Origin: Bradyrhizobium acaciae
GTDB taxonomy: Bacteria > Pseudomonadota > Alphaproteobacteria > Rhizobiales > Xanthobacteraceae
Length of the DNA stretch: 64,000 nucleotides
Assembly (NCBI RefSeq): GCF_020889785.1
Contig: NZ_JACMYK010000009.1
Span: forward strand, 1 to 64,000
Reading direction: 5' to 3'
Shown: piece by piece, positions 9,244 to 20,549 of the stretch
Layout: the number at the start of each line of letters is the position of its first letter
How positions within the stretch are numbered: position 1 is the first letter of the stretch
The notes under the pieces: generated by a model
Database searches by the model: none
What the model was told of the DNA's origin: nothing
The model's input: the letters and a program-made list of their open reading frames with translations, nothing else
Program-made: the position numbers and the translations under genes

Positions 9244-10137
9244 ATGGCTAAAATGTTTGCACTGCTTTCAGCGATCGCGATCACCGCAACTGCGATTTCC
9301 ACGGCGCACGCGGGTCCAACGCTTGACAACATCAGATCGAAAAAGGTGATCACCATTGGTTATCGCGAGGCCTCGATTCCCTTTTCCTATCTCGGCGCTG
9401 ATCAGAAGCCCGTTGGTTTTTCCCTCGACCTGTGCGCGCACGTCGTCGATCGTCTGAAACTTGATCTCGGCGCCCCGGACATTCAGACAAAGCTTACGCC
9501 CGTCAACTCGTCCAACCGGATTCCACTTATCCAGAATGGCACGATCGACATCGAGTGCGGCGGCACTGCCAGCAGTAAGCAGCGTCTAGAACAGGTCTCC
9601 TTCAGTGTTGCAACCTTCGCCAGTCAAACAGCTTGGCTCGCAAAGGCGTCGAGCGGGCTCAAGACGCCGAAAGACCTGAAAGGGAAGACCGTTGTCGTAA
9701 CGCAAGGTTCCGATGCTCTCGGCATTGCCAAGGGCATTTCGCAGCAGGACGATCTCAACCTGACCATCGCGCAAGCCAAAGACCATGCGGAATCATTGCT
9801 GCTGCTCACGACCGGTCGTGTGGCGGCGTGGGTGGAAGCTGACATTCTCTTGGCCGGCATGAAGGCGGATTATGCGAAACCGGCCGACCTCATCTTTCTA
9901 AGTGCTAACTATGGTACCATTTACTATTATGGCCTGATGTTCTCGAAGGATGATCCCGACTTCAAAAAGCTAGTCGACGACGTTCTCTCCAAACTCATGG
10001 CTTCCGGCGAGTTCGCCAAAATCTACGACAAATGGTTCGTGGCTGCGATTCCGCCGAAAAACATCAATCTGAACTTCCCAATGACCGATGCGCTCAAGGA
10101 GCGCGTCGCTCACCCCAGTGATGTGGTCAATTACTGA
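9244..10137 (+). CDS. Amino-acid ABC transporter periplasmic binding protein
   Basis: A 297-residue family 3 solute-binding protein. A signal peptide ends at AHA (about residue 23), followed by the typical opening KKVITIGYREASIPFSYLG and a FSLDLC segment, with KGKTVVVTQGSDA in the second lobe and a KIYDKWF motif near the C-terminus. The ATG is preceded by AGAGGAA at good spacing. The GYRE...SIPFSY opening is characteristic of glutamate/aspartate binders, which fits the GltJK-type permeases and the decayed aspartase-like gene just upstream. It lies one kilobase from the rest of the transporter, separated by that pseudogene. Confidence 0.9.
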   Translation: MAKMFALLSAIAITATAISTAHAGPTLDNIRSKKVITIGYREASIPFSYLGADQKPVGFSLDLCAHVVDRLKLDLGAPDIQTKLTPVNSSNRIPLIQNGTIDIECGGTASSKQRLEQVSFSVATFASQTAWLAKASSGLKTPKDLKGKTVVVTQGSDALGIAKGISQQDDLNLTIAQAKDHAESLLLLTTGRVAAWVEADILLAGMKADYAKPADLIFLSANYGTIYYYGLMFSKDDPDFKKLVDDVLSKLMASGEFAKIYDKWFVAAIPPKNINLNFPMTDALKERVAHPSDVVNY

Positions 10138-10267
10138 GCTTGGCCGCGGCGAGCCGAAGCCGCCGCGGCGATAGGACATCAACGCCAGACCTATCAGCAT
10201 GGTCCAATGCCGGCCGTGCTTGCGAATGCAGACGCGAGCACCTGTCGTCACCTAAAGGGAGCGCGAA

Positions 10268-11662
10268 ATGACAAGCGGAGCAGTGGACTGGAAGTCGATG
10301 ACAGACGTGGATCGACAAATCGCGCAATGGGTCGAGCAGACGCCATTTGTGGACACCCATGAACACCTGATCGAGGAAAGCCAGCGCCTTTCCGGAGCAA
10401 TCCATCCACGGACATTGCCATGCAACGACTGGGCCTATCTATTCAGATCCTATGCTGCCGAGGACCTGGTGGTTGCGGGCCTGCCAGCGACCGACCTACA
10501 GGCGTTTCTCGGGCCGGACCTTGCGAGCCAGGACAAATATCGGCTGATCGCGCCTTATTGGGAACGCATCCGCCACACCGGCTACGCCCAGGCGCTGCGC
10601 CATACGTTTCGTGGCGTTTACGGTGAAGAGGACCTGACTGCCGAAAGCCTGCCCCGCATCGCCGAAAAATACCATCAAACCGTACAGCCGGGTTTTTACG
10701 CACGGATTCTGGAGCTGGCAAACATCAAAGGCTGTCACGTCAATTCGCTTCAGCGCATCTTCATGGAAACCGAGCAGCCAGGGTTGCTCGACCACGACAT
10801 AAGCATCCTTCAATTGTGCCGGTGTAGTGCTGCTGACTTTACGTGGGTGGAAGTCGAGACGGGCAAACGCCCGACCACTCTCGATGAATGGCTCGGGGTC
10901 ATAGACTTTTATTTCGCGACTTACGGAGCCAAGGCCGTGGCTGTAAAATCGCAAATCGCCTATTCTCGCGCTCTCGATTTCGAGCCGGTCACCAAGGCGC
11001 ATGCCGCAAGACTATTCCCGCACCATGCCGACAGGGTAGGCGCATTGCACGCCCTCGGTCCTGAGGATCTTAAGGCGCTACAAGACTATCTATTCCGCTA
11101 TTGCGTCGGCAAGGCTGGCGAGTACGGCTTGCCGGTCAAACTGCACACCGGCGTTTTGGCGGGCCACGGCGTGATGCAACTCGCGCGTACTCGCAGCAAT
11201 GCAGCAGATGTGTGCCGTCTGCTGCAGGATTTTCCCGAAACCCGATTCGTCCTCATGCATATTGGCTACCCGTACGAGCACGAGTTTATCGCGTTGGCCA
11301 AACATTATCCTAACGCGGCGATCGACATGTGCTGGGCATGGATCATCAATCCGGTGGCGGGCGTCCGCTTCTTGAAGGAGTTTTTGATGGCGGTTCCGTC
11401 CAACAAGATATTCACCTTCGGCGGCGACTATGTCGCTGTCGAGCCAATTTATGGTCATGCGTGCGTAGCGCGCCGTGGAATCGCACAAGCTCTCTCGCAA
11501 TTGGTGGCCGAAGGCTGGATCGCGCTCGAGGGCACCCGTGACCTGATCGACCGGATCATGCGCGGCAACGCGCTTCAGTTCTTTCAGAAAGCGCATCGCG
11601 TGGATACGACTCCAGCCGGAGTGTCGAGCAGTCCCCCGATGAGCAGTCAGCTTCAAAGCTGA
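10268..11662 (+). CDS. Amidohydrolase-superfamily protein
   Basis: The 464-residue protein carries the metal-dependent amidohydrolase signature VDTHEH (His about residues 31 and 33), a later VKLHTGVLAGHG block, a VLMHIGYPYEHE block and a FGGDY aspartate region: the expected ligand set of a TIM-barrel hydrolase or lyase. An AGGGAG ribosome site precedes the ATG. Members close to this type are annotated broadly as amidohydrolase 2 or uronate-isomerase-like; the substrate cannot be deduced. Its location behind the amino-acid importer and aminotransferase suggests hydrolysis or decarboxylation of an imported amide or amino-acid derivative. Confidence 0.8.
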   Translation: MTSGAVDWKSMTDVDRQIAQWVEQTPFVDTHEHLIEESQRLSGAIHPRTLPCNDWAYLFRSYAAEDLVVAGLPATDLQAFLGPDLASQDKYRLIAPYWERIRHTGYAQALRHTFRGVYGEEDLTAESLPRIAEKYHQTVQPGFYARILELANIKGCHVNSLQRIFMETEQPGLLDHDISILQLCRCSAADFTWVEVETGKRPTTLDEWLGVIDFYFATYGAKAVAVKSQIAYSRALDFEPVTKAHAARLFPHHADRVGALHALGPEDLKALQDYLFRYCVGKAGEYGLPVKLHTGVLAGHGVMQLARTRSNAADVCRLLQDFPETRFVLMHIGYPYEHEFIALAKHYPNAAIDMCWAWIINPVAGVRFLKEFLMAVPSNKIFTFGGDYVAVEPIYGHACVARRGIAQALSQLVAEGWIALEGTRDLIDRIMRGNALQFFQKAHRVDTTPAGVSSSPPMSSQLQS

Positions 11663-11797
11663 CCCCGAAAGAATTCCATTGGTTAATCATGGCCGGAGTT
11701 GGCAGCCGATCGCAACGAAACGTTGCGGTGGCACAAATTGCACATGCCATCGAGTTCGACTGGGCGTAAGGTCTGGTACTAACGCCGGGGTTGTGTC

Positions 11798-11887
11798 ATG
11801 GGAAGCGAACTTCTTAAAAGTGTCTATATCGTTCTGTTCGGACTGAGCCCCTTCCTCATCATCGGCATAGCGATGTTCGCGCCGTAA
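11798..11887 (+). CDS. Possible 29-residue membrane peptide
   Basis: ATG 11798 opens a 30-codon frame encoding a short polar head (MGSELLKS) and a single hydrophobic helix (VYIVLFGLSPFLIIGIAMF) ending at TAA. The GGGG six bases before the start is a weak ribosome site. The composition is that of small single-span membrane peptides rather than random DNA, but no family is recognised. Confidence 0.3.
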   Translation: MGSELLKSVYIVLFGLSPFLIIGIAMFAP

Positions 11888-11937
11888 ACGATTCAACAAA
11901 TAGGCCGTCTCAGTTGGCGACCTGTTTGATCCTACCC

Positions 11938-12183
11938 TCAAGACTGCAACCAGCCTTGCGACTTCTTCCGCACGCATTTCAGAGCCTCGTGCTCGCTCTG
12001 GAATCCGAAGATGCTATCGACCTCGCGCGACGTCACAAGATGCTGACAGAATGCCCTTGCCGGTGGCGTAAGCTTCAATCTGGTTCGGGGCGTTGTCGCT
12101 GACCGTCTTGCCGCCCACCTCAAAACGTTAGCGCCATTCGCCTGCCGACGCTTCATGCTGAATTGCACGCCCCTGTGTTGCAT
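11938..12183 (-). pseudogene. Frameshifted copy of a small conserved gene
   Basis: Begins with ATG 12183 and MQHRGVQFS, the same opening as the intact small gene at 23376. Base-by-base comparison shows this copy lacks four bases found in the other copy shortly after that motif, which throws the frame; the downstream homology (EVGGKTVSDN versus KIDGRTISGK) lies in a different frame. Further on, the original frame reads SREVDSIFGFQSEHEALK, which resembles the tail of another small rhizobial protein. The whole is a chimeric remnant. Confidence 0.55.
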
Positions 12184-13119
12184 GATTTCTTTCGACCTCA
12201 TCACCGGCGTTTGCGTCGATTCGGCACCGCATCGCCCGAGTGCCGATTGAGGCTGATTCCTGCGGCCGCTGATCAAGCCCGCCGAGGAATGCGGCCTGGG
12301 CCGCGCGTGACCCCAGTAGGAAGCTGGCAGGGTCGCGTCACCGAGGTATCGATAATTTAGAATATTTGATCGTATTTTTGGATGATTGGCTCGCGTCACC
12401 TCATTGGCCGGCTTTAACTTTGAAGCGCGGCAGAAAGCGGTTGGTCAAAACTGTTGCGCCGAATGTCTCAGTGTCATCGAACACATCGATTCGTGTCGTT
12501 TAGCTGCGCGGCAGCGTTGCCGCTTGAAGTCATTGTAATCATGCATCGACTTGCTCGGCGAACCCGATCAGAGACCAGTCTGGTTTAGTGATGAGAAGAT
12601 AGACATCGAAATAGAAGAGGATGCCAACCAAGGATGTTAGATTGAAATACTCAACTATTGCGTTTGGCTGGTCTCGACCTCTACAGATCGTCCGCCTCGA
12701 GTTCGCTCGGTCGGTCCAAACGGTACGGTCGCAAATGGGCGCGTCGACAGACGTTCCTGGGAACGAAGCGAGCTTCTTGATGAGTAGTGGAGAGCCGATG
12801 TGAATGTACTCGTGTGGAATCAAATCGCGATTGCAAAAAAGCTGCACACGGTTCGCCCTCATTCGGCAACTATCGTCGACGAAGCGCTTCTGAGGCGTGC
12901 CGGCTCCGAGAACATCACAGGCCCTGGCCGAGGCCTCTTCGGTGATACCCGCCTGGCATCAATTGGCGGCTTATTATCAGCGTTCTCGAATAGGTTGCTC
13001 GGCCGCATTCAGGGCGGCTCCGCGCGAAAGCGCAGGGAGGGCGCCGAAATCGCAGGCGAAGATCGGCTTGTCTTCAAGACCAGGCGATCGGCTCAGAGGC
13101 CGTCGCATTCGGAGGTGTG
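12184..13119. other. About 0.9 kb without a supportable gene
   Basis: Frames of about 100 residues exist on both strands (for example minus 12539-12862) but none has a ribosome site, signal or domain. A GGAGG at 13111-13115 serves the downstream gene. A candidate -24/-12 at about 12441 has the wrong spacing and was rejected. The promoter of the downstream operon should lie near the right end. Confidence 0.4.
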
Positions 13120-14460
13120 ATGTCTTCGGTGAACTCCATGCTTCATCTGGGCTTGAATCTTCATGGGGCTGGCGGGCACTCTGCCGCGTGGCGCTGGCCG
13201 GGCACAAATCCAAACGCCTTTTTCGATATCGAGCACTACGTCCGGGCTGCGAAGCTTGCGGAGCACGGTCTGCTGGATGCCGTATTCCTCGCCGATACGC
13301 CCGCGATAAGTTCCGACATTACGCACCAGCCGCCGCTGAATGGGCTCGAGCCTACGTTGGTTCTCTCTGTGATTGCCCGCGAAACGCAGCGGATTGGGCT
13401 GATCGCGACGGTGTCGACAACCTACAATGAGCCATACAATCTCGCCCGGCGTTTCCAATCTCTCGATGTCATCAGCGGTGGCCGCGTCGCCTGGAACGCC
13501 GTCACGACCTCGAGCCCGGCGACGGTCGCGAACTTTGGCGGTCAAGAGATCGCACGAGCGGATCGCTACAGACGCGCCGAGGACTTCGTTGAAACCGTCC
13601 GTGCTCTCTGGCTGAGCTGGAGCGACAAGATGATCATCGCCGATCAGGCTGCGGGTGTTTATGCAGATCAGAGTCAATTCCGGATTCTCGACCCAACTAC
13701 GAATATCTTCGGTATCCGAGGCCCACTTACGCATCCCGCTTCGTCGCAAGGTCTTCCAGTCATCGTTCAGGCAGGCGGTTCGGAGCCCGGATTGCGGCTT
13801 GGTGCCCGCAGTGCAGATGTCGTGTTTGCGGCCGCCGGGGACTTGGCAACGGCGCTGCAGGAGGCCGCGCGCCTGCGCGCGCTCTCGCGGCAATTCGGAC
13901 GGCCCGCGGCTCCGCTCATCCTGCCAGGGCTGGTCACCTGCATCGGGGGAACCGAGGAAGAGGCGGCTCGTCGCAAAGAGCAGCTGGACGAGCTGCTCGA
14001 TCTGGAGCGCGCCGTGGCTGCTCTTGCACGAAGCATGGGCGTGGCGGTCGAGAAGCTCAGCCTCGAAAGCACCATCCCGCAGGAGATTTTGCCCGATGCA
14101 GACAAGGTTCCGTTTTCTGTCGGCCACCATCGCACGATTGAAGTCCTTGCACGTCAAGGCCGGACGGTTCGCGAGATCATCAGTGGCGTTCAAGCGTTTG
14201 GGCATCGCCTGATCGTAGGCGCACCCGAGCAGATCGCGGATTCGATTGAAGCATGGTTCCGCGCTGGCGCGGTCGATGGTTTCAATATCATTCCGGACGT
14301 GCTGACGGATGGCACTCCGGCCTTTGTCGACAATGTGGTGCCCATCCTGCAGAAGCGCGGACTGTTTCGCAAAGAATATCGCGGGCAGACACTGCGGGAG
14401 CATTTTGGAATTTCGATTCCTTCTGAGCCGACAAGAGCCGCAGCTAGCTCACCGCTGTGA
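13120..14460 (+). CDS. LLM-class flavin-dependent monooxygenase (NtaA/DszA type)
   Basis: The 446-residue protein matches the bacterial luciferase-like family used for organosulfur, aminopolycarboxylate and similar substrates: WRWPGTNPNAFFDIEHYV near the N-terminus, LAEHGLLDAVFLAD, the flavin-site SGGRVAWNAVTT and the long RADRYRRAEDFVE helix, with VDGFNIIPDVL near the end. Such enzymes use reduced FMN supplied by a separate reductase; none is encoded here. I place the start at ATG 13120, although GGAGG lies close to it; GTG 13117 and ATG 13138 are alternatives. It leads a run of peptide-type ABC importer genes, so the imported compound is a candidate substrate. Confidence 0.88.
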   Translation: MSSVNSMLHLGLNLHGAGGHSAAWRWPGTNPNAFFDIEHYVRAAKLAEHGLLDAVFLADTPAISSDITHQPPLNGLEPTLVLSVIARETQRIGLIATVSTTYNEPYNLARRFQSLDVISGGRVAWNAVTTSSPATVANFGGQEIARADRYRRAEDFVETVRALWLSWSDKMIIADQAAGVYADQSQFRILDPTTNIFGIRGPLTHPASSQGLPVIVQAGGSEPGLRLGARSADVVFAAAGDLATALQEAARLRALSRQFGRPAAPLILPGLVTCIGGTEEEAARRKEQLDELLDLERAVAALARSMGVAVEKLSLESTIPQEILPDADKVPFSVGHHRTIEVLARQGRTVREIISGVQAFGHRLIVGAPEQIADSIEAWFRAGAVDGFNIIPDVLTDGTPAFVDNVVPILQKRGLFRKEYRGQTLREHFGISIPSEPTRAAASSPL

Positions 14461-14497
14461 CGTTTCCTCAAAACATCAAACGCTCCGGAGCCTGGAT

Positions 14498-16180
14498 ATG
14501 CTTTCACCGACTGCGCGACCCACGAGGCGCTTCACTGGCCGGTCGAATCATCTAGCACGAAAGATGGCGGCCACCCTTGCCGTGCTCTCAGGCCTGTCTC
14601 AATGGACACCCAGCGTTCATGCCCAAGAAGGGGTAGCCGTGAAGCGGGGAGGCGTTATCCGTTATGGACATTTTCAAGAGCCTGCCTGCTTGTTCGGCGG
14701 GTGGGTGCAGCAATGGTACCTGCAACGCCAGTACAGCGACAATCTGGTTGCTCGCAGCGACGACGGCAAGATTGCACCATGGTTGGCCGAGTCCTGGACC
14801 ATCTCCGACGACAAAAAGGTGTACACATTCGAGATAAAGCCGAATGTGAAGTTCACTGATGGGACTGCTCTCGATGCGCAGGCCATCGCTGACAATATCA
14901 ACGGGTGGCTCAGCAATAATCCCGATCTTCGCAATCCGACTGCCGCTCCGTATCTTAGCGACAGCTTCGAATTGGCAAAGGCAATCGCTCCTCAGAGGCT
15001 GCAGGTAACCTTGAAGGTGCCGTTCGAGCCTTTGCTCAACGTGTTCGCCCAATCCTCACAAGGCATTCTGTCGCCAACCGCGCTCAAACGTGGGCTTGCG
15101 GTGAATTGCGAGAAACCGGTCGGCTCGGGTCCGTTCATCGTCGACAAGTGGCGCCATGGACGGGAAGTCACCTTCCGCCGTAATCCTGACTACAATTCGG
15201 CGCCGGCCATCGCGAAACACCAGGGCCCGGCTTACGTTGACGGAATCAGCTGGAAGTTTCTGCCAGATCAGACTGTCCGATACGGCTCGCTGATCACGGG
15301 CGAGACCGATGCCATATATGACATCCCGGCCGTTGCATGGAAAGACGCCAATTCCCGCTTCGCAGTATTGCGGCATATCACCGGCGGCACCCCTCTACGC
15401 CTTGCGTTGTATGCGGCCAGGCCGCCGTTTGACGACGTACTCGTCCGCAAGGCTTTTGCTTATTCTACCGATCGAAAGGCCGCGGTTGACACATCCTTCC
15501 TTGGCTCTTTGCCATTTGAAGGCAACGGTGCGCTAAGTCAAAGCTCGCCGGAATACCTGCACGAACTCGGGCAGGCCTATGCGTACGACATTCGGAAAGC
15601 CAATCAGCTGCTTGATCAGGCAGGTTGGACCGAGCGCGACCGCAACGGCGTCCGCGTCAAGAACGGCAATTCACTGACGGTACGCATTTCCTATTCGAAC
15701 GCTTTTCTGAAGCCCGATGGCGAGCAAGCCTTGCAAGTCATCCAACAGCAGGCAAGGGCGGCCGGTTTTGACGTACGTCTTCAACCCACTAATCCCGCTG
15801 ATTTCTTCGCTGGAAGAAACCTCGGCCCGGATGATTATGAAATCGTGCTGCTCTATTGGGTTGCACCCGGCGCCGAGATATTCCGAATTTCATGGAAGCC
15901 GGACCAGAATGGTGAACCCAATCGATTCAATCCGTCGCGCTTCCAGGATTCGGCGCTTTGGGAGGTGATCCAAAGGGCGGAGCAGGACTTCAGTAGCGCT
16001 GAACGTAAGGGTCTTTATCAGCAGGCGGAACGGAAGATCGTGGATGAGGCTCCTGTGATTGGCTTCACGGTGCTGGACGTGACTTTGGCTACCAGCCCTA
16101 GTCTGAAAGACGTGTGGCTGGACCACGGGTCAGTGGGCGAACCCGTCTTCTATGATGCTCATTTTGATGAACGGAAATGA
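14498..16180 (+). CDS. Peptide/nickel-type ABC transporter solute-binding protein
   Basis: A 560-residue family 5 extracellular solute-binding protein. ATG 14498, with GGAG eight bases upstream, begins a long signal peptide ending near VHAQ (about residue 44). Family landmarks follow: LARSWTISDD-type block (LAESWTISDDKKVYTFEIKP), KPVGSGPFIVDKW, and the later AYDIRKANQLLDQAGW repeat region. Frames extending upstream to 14309 overlap the monooxygenase gene and are not protein-like. The 3' end overlaps the first permease gene. It would capture an oligopeptide-like or amide ligand in the periplasm and deliver it to the DppBC-type permeases. Confidence 0.9.
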   Translation: MLSPTARPTRRFTGRSNHLARKMAATLAVLSGLSQWTPSVHAQEGVAVKRGGVIRYGHFQEPACLFGGWVQQWYLQRQYSDNLVARSDDGKIAPWLAESWTISDDKKVYTFEIKPNVKFTDGTALDAQAIADNINGWLSNNPDLRNPTAAPYLSDSFELAKAIAPQRLQVTLKVPFEPLLNVFAQSSQGILSPTALKRGLAVNCEKPVGSGPFIVDKWRHGREVTFRRNPDYNSAPAIAKHQGPAYVDGISWKFLPDQTVRYGSLITGETDAIYDIPAVAWKDANSRFAVLRHITGGTPLRLALYAARPPFDDVLVRKAFAYSTDRKAAVDTSFLGSLPFEGNGALSQSSPEYLHELGQAYAYDIRKANQLLDQAGWTERDRNGVRVKNGNSLTVRISYSNAFLKPDGEQALQVIQQQARAAGFDVRLQPTNPADFFAGRNLGPDDYEIVLLYWVAPGAEIFRISWKPDQNGEPNRFNPSRFQDSALWEVIQRAEQDFSSAERKGLYQQAERKIVDEAPVIGFTVLDVTLATSPSLKDVWLDHGSVGEPVFYDAHFDERK

Positions 16181-17141
16181 GGCCGTGAAGCGCGTAGCCC
16201 ACAATCCGCTTGTTTGGTTCGCGCGCCGCATACTCTCCGGCGTGGCTGTCGTCTGGGCTGCAGCAACATTTGCGTTCCTGATTCAGTGTTTGCTGCCCGG
16301 CGATCGCGCGCAGATCATCATCAATGTACGGAGTGGTAATGTCGGGCCGGCGGCTCCGGCAGAGCTCGCAGCCATCAATGCGCAATACGGCTTTGATCAA
16401 CCGCTCGTCGTTCAATATGCCAAGTACGTATGGCGCATCCTGCACGGCGATCTTGGTGAATCATACCAGCAGCATCGAGCAGTCGCGGGGATCATCGCGG
16501 AGCAGATTGGTCCAACTATCGTTCTGGCGATCGCCGCGCTGCTGATGGCATGGGCTATTGCCATCTTGACCACCCTGTTGATCGCCGGCAGAGACAACAT
16601 ATGGTCGAAGCTGCTCAGCGGCGCGCAAATCTTCCTGGCAACCGTACCGCCTTACTGGTTAGCTACAATTCTGCTCGTCATCTTTGCGGTGAACTTGCGG
16701 ATTTTTCCCGTTGTCGGGGAAAGTTCGCCGATGGGACTGGTTCTCCCAACCCTTGCGCTGGCGCTCGAACTGTCGGGCTTTTTCGGACAAGTCGTTCTGA
16801 ACGAGTTCACGCGCGTGCTCGAGCAGCCCTTTGTTACGTCCGCGCGAGCTCGAGGCATGAGTGATTTCGGCGTCAGACTTCACCATGTCCTGCGTCATGC
16901 CGCATTGCCCGGCATTACGTTGTCAGGTTGGGCTCTTGGCAAGCTTCTTTCGGGGGCGATCTTGATAGAGGTCGTTTTCGCCCGTCAAGGCCTAGGTGGA
17001 GTTCTCGTTGCCGCGACGTCCTCGCGGGACGTTCCGATTGTCTCGGGAGCTGTTTTGATCTCTGCCGGCCTATTCGTCCTTGTCAGTGTGATTGTTGATC
17101 TGGCTTACCGGATACTCGATCCGAGGATGAAGCTGACATGA
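16152..17141 (+). CDS. Peptide-type ABC transporter permease (DppB)
   Basis: About six membrane spans, beginning with GVAVVWAAATFAFLIQCLLP, and the EAA loop TSARARGMSDFG characterise the DppB/OppB permease family. The product is about 324-329 residues depending on the start; ATG 16152 overlaps the end of the binding-protein gene by 29 bp and ATG 16167 is an equally plausible in-frame start. Such overlap indicates translational coupling within the operon. It forms the membrane pore with the following DppC-type subunit. Confidence 0.9.
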   Translation: MMLILMNGNEAVKRVAHNPLVWFARRILSGVAVVWAAATFAFLIQCLLPGDRAQIIINVRSGNVGPAAPAELAAINAQYGFDQPLVVQYAKYVWRILHGDLGESYQQHRAVAGIIAEQIGPTIVLAIAALLMAWAIAILTTLLIAGRDNIWSKLLSGAQIFLATVPPYWLATILLVIFAVNLRIFPVVGESSPMGLVLPTLALALELSGFFGQVVLNEFTRVLEQPFVTSARARGMSDFGVRLHHVLRHAALPGITLSGWALGKLLSGAILIEVVFARQGLGGVLVAATSSRDVPIVSGAVLISAGLFVLVSVIVDLAYRILDPRMKLT

Positions 17142-18001
17142 GCAGGTCCGTAGAAGTCACGGTGTCTCGGCCGCTCGGAGAACTCCTGGAATTCATCTGC
17201 TATGTTCCCTTCCGGGTTGCTGCCTCGCTTGCCACCATTGGCTTCTTCGTCCTCGCGGCCATCGCGCCAAAGGTGCTGCAGACGCACGACCCGCTCGCTA
17301 TTGATTTAAGCTCGTCATTGCAGTCGCCTTCGATCGTCCATTGGTTGGGTACAGATCAATTGGGCCGGGATCTCTACTCCCGCGTGCTGGAGGGGGCTGG
17401 CCAATCGCTTGCCATCGGACTTGGTGCGACTGCGCTGAGCATGTCCGTTGCACTCATTCTCGGCGTCGCCGCCGCGCTTTCCGGTGGCCTGCTCGACAGC
17501 ATTCTCACCCGGATTTTCGACGTGCTCTTCGCAATTCCCACGCTCTTGCTCGCCCTGGTGTTCGTGACCGTCTTTGGGCCGTCGGTGCTGACTGAGGTCA
17601 TAGCCGTCGGAATCGGCACGGCGCCCGGCTATGCGCGCATGATCAGGGGCCAGATGCTATCTATCAAGGGGACCGGGTACGTGGAGGCAGCCAAGGCCCT
17701 CGGACATCCGTTTCCACGTATCGTCTGGAGGCATATTCTTCCGAACGCGATGAGCCCGCTGACGGCTATGGTGACGATCGGGGTCGGTCAGGCGATTATC
17801 TGGGCGTCCGGCCTGGCCTTTCTAGGTCTTGGCGTTGCTCCCCCGGCCCCTGAATGGGGTGCGCTGCTCAATGCCGGCCGCAACTATGTGATCTATGCGT
17901 GGTGGCTGGAGATCATACCCGGACTGGCCGTGACGATTTTTGCGCTCAGCCTCACCATTGTCGGAGGCCACCTGCAGGACCGTCTGGAAGGAAAAATTTG
18001 A
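17138..18001 (+). CDS. Peptide-type ABC transporter permease (DppC)
   Basis: The 287-residue protein shows the DppC order: an N-terminal span (SLATIGFFVLAAIAPK), the LGTDQLGRDLYSRVLEGAG block that is diagnostic for this subunit, more spans and the EAA loop EAAKALGHPFPRIVWRH. ATG overlaps the preceding stop (ATGA) and its own stop abuts the next start, so the four transporter genes are tightly coupled. Confidence 0.92.
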   Translation: MSRSVEVTVSRPLGELLEFICYVPFRVAASLATIGFFVLAAIAPKVLQTHDPLAIDLSSSLQSPSIVHWLGTDQLGRDLYSRVLEGAGQSLAIGLGATALSMSVALILGVAAALSGGLLDSILTRIFDVLFAIPTLLLALVFVTVFGPSVLTEVIAVGIGTAPGYARMIRGQMLSIKGTGYVEAAKALGHPFPRIVWRHILPNAMSPLTAMVTIGVGQAIIWASGLAFLGLGVAPPAPEWGALLNAGRNYVIYAWWLEIIPGLAVTIFALSLTIVGGHLQDRLEGKI

Positions 18002-19714
<1,713 letters not shown>

Positions 19715-20030
19715 ATGCTGCCGAATTCGACTTTCTGGGTCATCAATAGCGGATCTTCAATCGGGAGGCACTACCATTTTGCGCGCCGGTTCGGTCACGA
19801 TTGCGCGCTCGTTCATCGCACCGCCAGTGTGGTTCGCGATGGGTCGGCCGGCGCGCGGGGCGGACCACTCGACCTCGTACACTGTTTCGCTAACTATACG
19901 CCTGGAACGTGCCGAATTCCTTGACTGCCGGAACCTTCTCGGCCATCGCGCGTCTCGCGAGCAAGCTCGGAACCTGGTTTTTTGCGATCTCCTCGCGAAC
20001 CTGGTGCGATCCCCGACAAGCGTCGGCTTT
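19715..20030. other. Spacer between ABC operon and NifA-type promoter
   Basis: Frames reading through here are without start context or recognisable domains. No terminator hairpin with a T-run was seen after 19714. Confidence 0.35.
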
Positions 20031-20046
20031 TGTCAGGTTCAAAACA
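20031..20046 (+). promoter_or_regulatory. NifA upstream activator sequence
   Basis: TGTCAGGTTCAAAACA fits the NifA binding consensus TGT-N10-ACA exactly. Its centre is about 75 bp upstream of the -24 element at 20113, the spacing that DNA looping to sigma-54 RNA polymerase normally uses. The pairing with a perfect -24/-12 makes chance agreement unlikely. Confidence 0.85.
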
Positions 20047-20112
20047 GCTGGGGGCGATCCGGCGATCTCGATTTCATCGCATTTATTCAGCCCCTTATTA
20101 CAGCTGATCGGC

Positions 20113-20128
20113 TGGCACGGTCATTGCT
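20113..20128 (+). promoter_or_regulatory. Sigma-54 (-24/-12) promoter
   Basis: TGGCACGGTCATTGCT matches the RpoN consensus TGGCACG-N4-TTGCT at every defined position, with GG and GC separated by ten bases. Transcription should start near 20139. With the NifA site upstream this is a nitrogen-fixation type promoter directing transcription rightwards towards the pentapeptide-repeat gene. Confidence 0.9.
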
Positions 20129-20138
20129 CAGGTACTGC

Positions 20139-20549
20139 CGAGTACGGCGCTATATAAGCGATCGCTTTCGGCCGCAAGCCGTGGCTTCATTCTGGGAAGC
20201 AAGATTGAGAGCTTCTCGCATTCGGTTGACGGATGGACTTCGACCGGGAGAGACGAATCGGGTGTTTGAGCCTATCAGAAAAGTCAAACGAGCTTGTGTT
20301 GGCGACCTCGGTGGCCCCCGGTGAGCAACAATCGCCAACAAGGCGGTGATGGACGGCCATGATGCATTCAGTCGACGAGCACACGGCCGACGGATGGGAA
20401 GGCCCGCCGCGAACTTGCTACGTCATCGGCACGTCGAGGCTTTGATTTGGCAGTCGGCGATGGCACGAATCGTATGGCGTATCGGCGTTTGCCGAGTAAC
20501 AAGTGCTAAAAAAGCCCACTCTTAATCCGGGCAAGACGGAATCGTCGAC
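20139..20549 (+). other. Long untranslated leader after the NifA promoter
   Basis: About 410 bases separate the predicted start of transcription from the first convincing gene. Only short unconvincing frames occur. Either the leader is long, or a small gene not recognisable by composition lies here. Confidence 0.4.

Noticed and set aside
12430..12460. Second sigma-54-like element (TTGGTCAAAACTGTTGCG)
   Set aside because: GG and GC are separated by eleven rather than ten bases and no NifA site lies upstream.
12539..12862. 107-residue minus-strand frame
   Set aside because: No ribosome binding site, no recognisable family, overlaps equally long frames on the other strand.
13093..14403. Long 436-residue open frame opposite the LLM monooxygenase
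   Set aside because: It is antisense to a gene with clear family motifs and has Arg/His-rich, domain-free composition typical of a shadow frame in GC-rich DNA.
19779..20324. 181-residue plus-strand frame running through the NifA promoter
   Set aside because: It covers both the activator site and the -24/-12 element, has no start context and no protein-like features.
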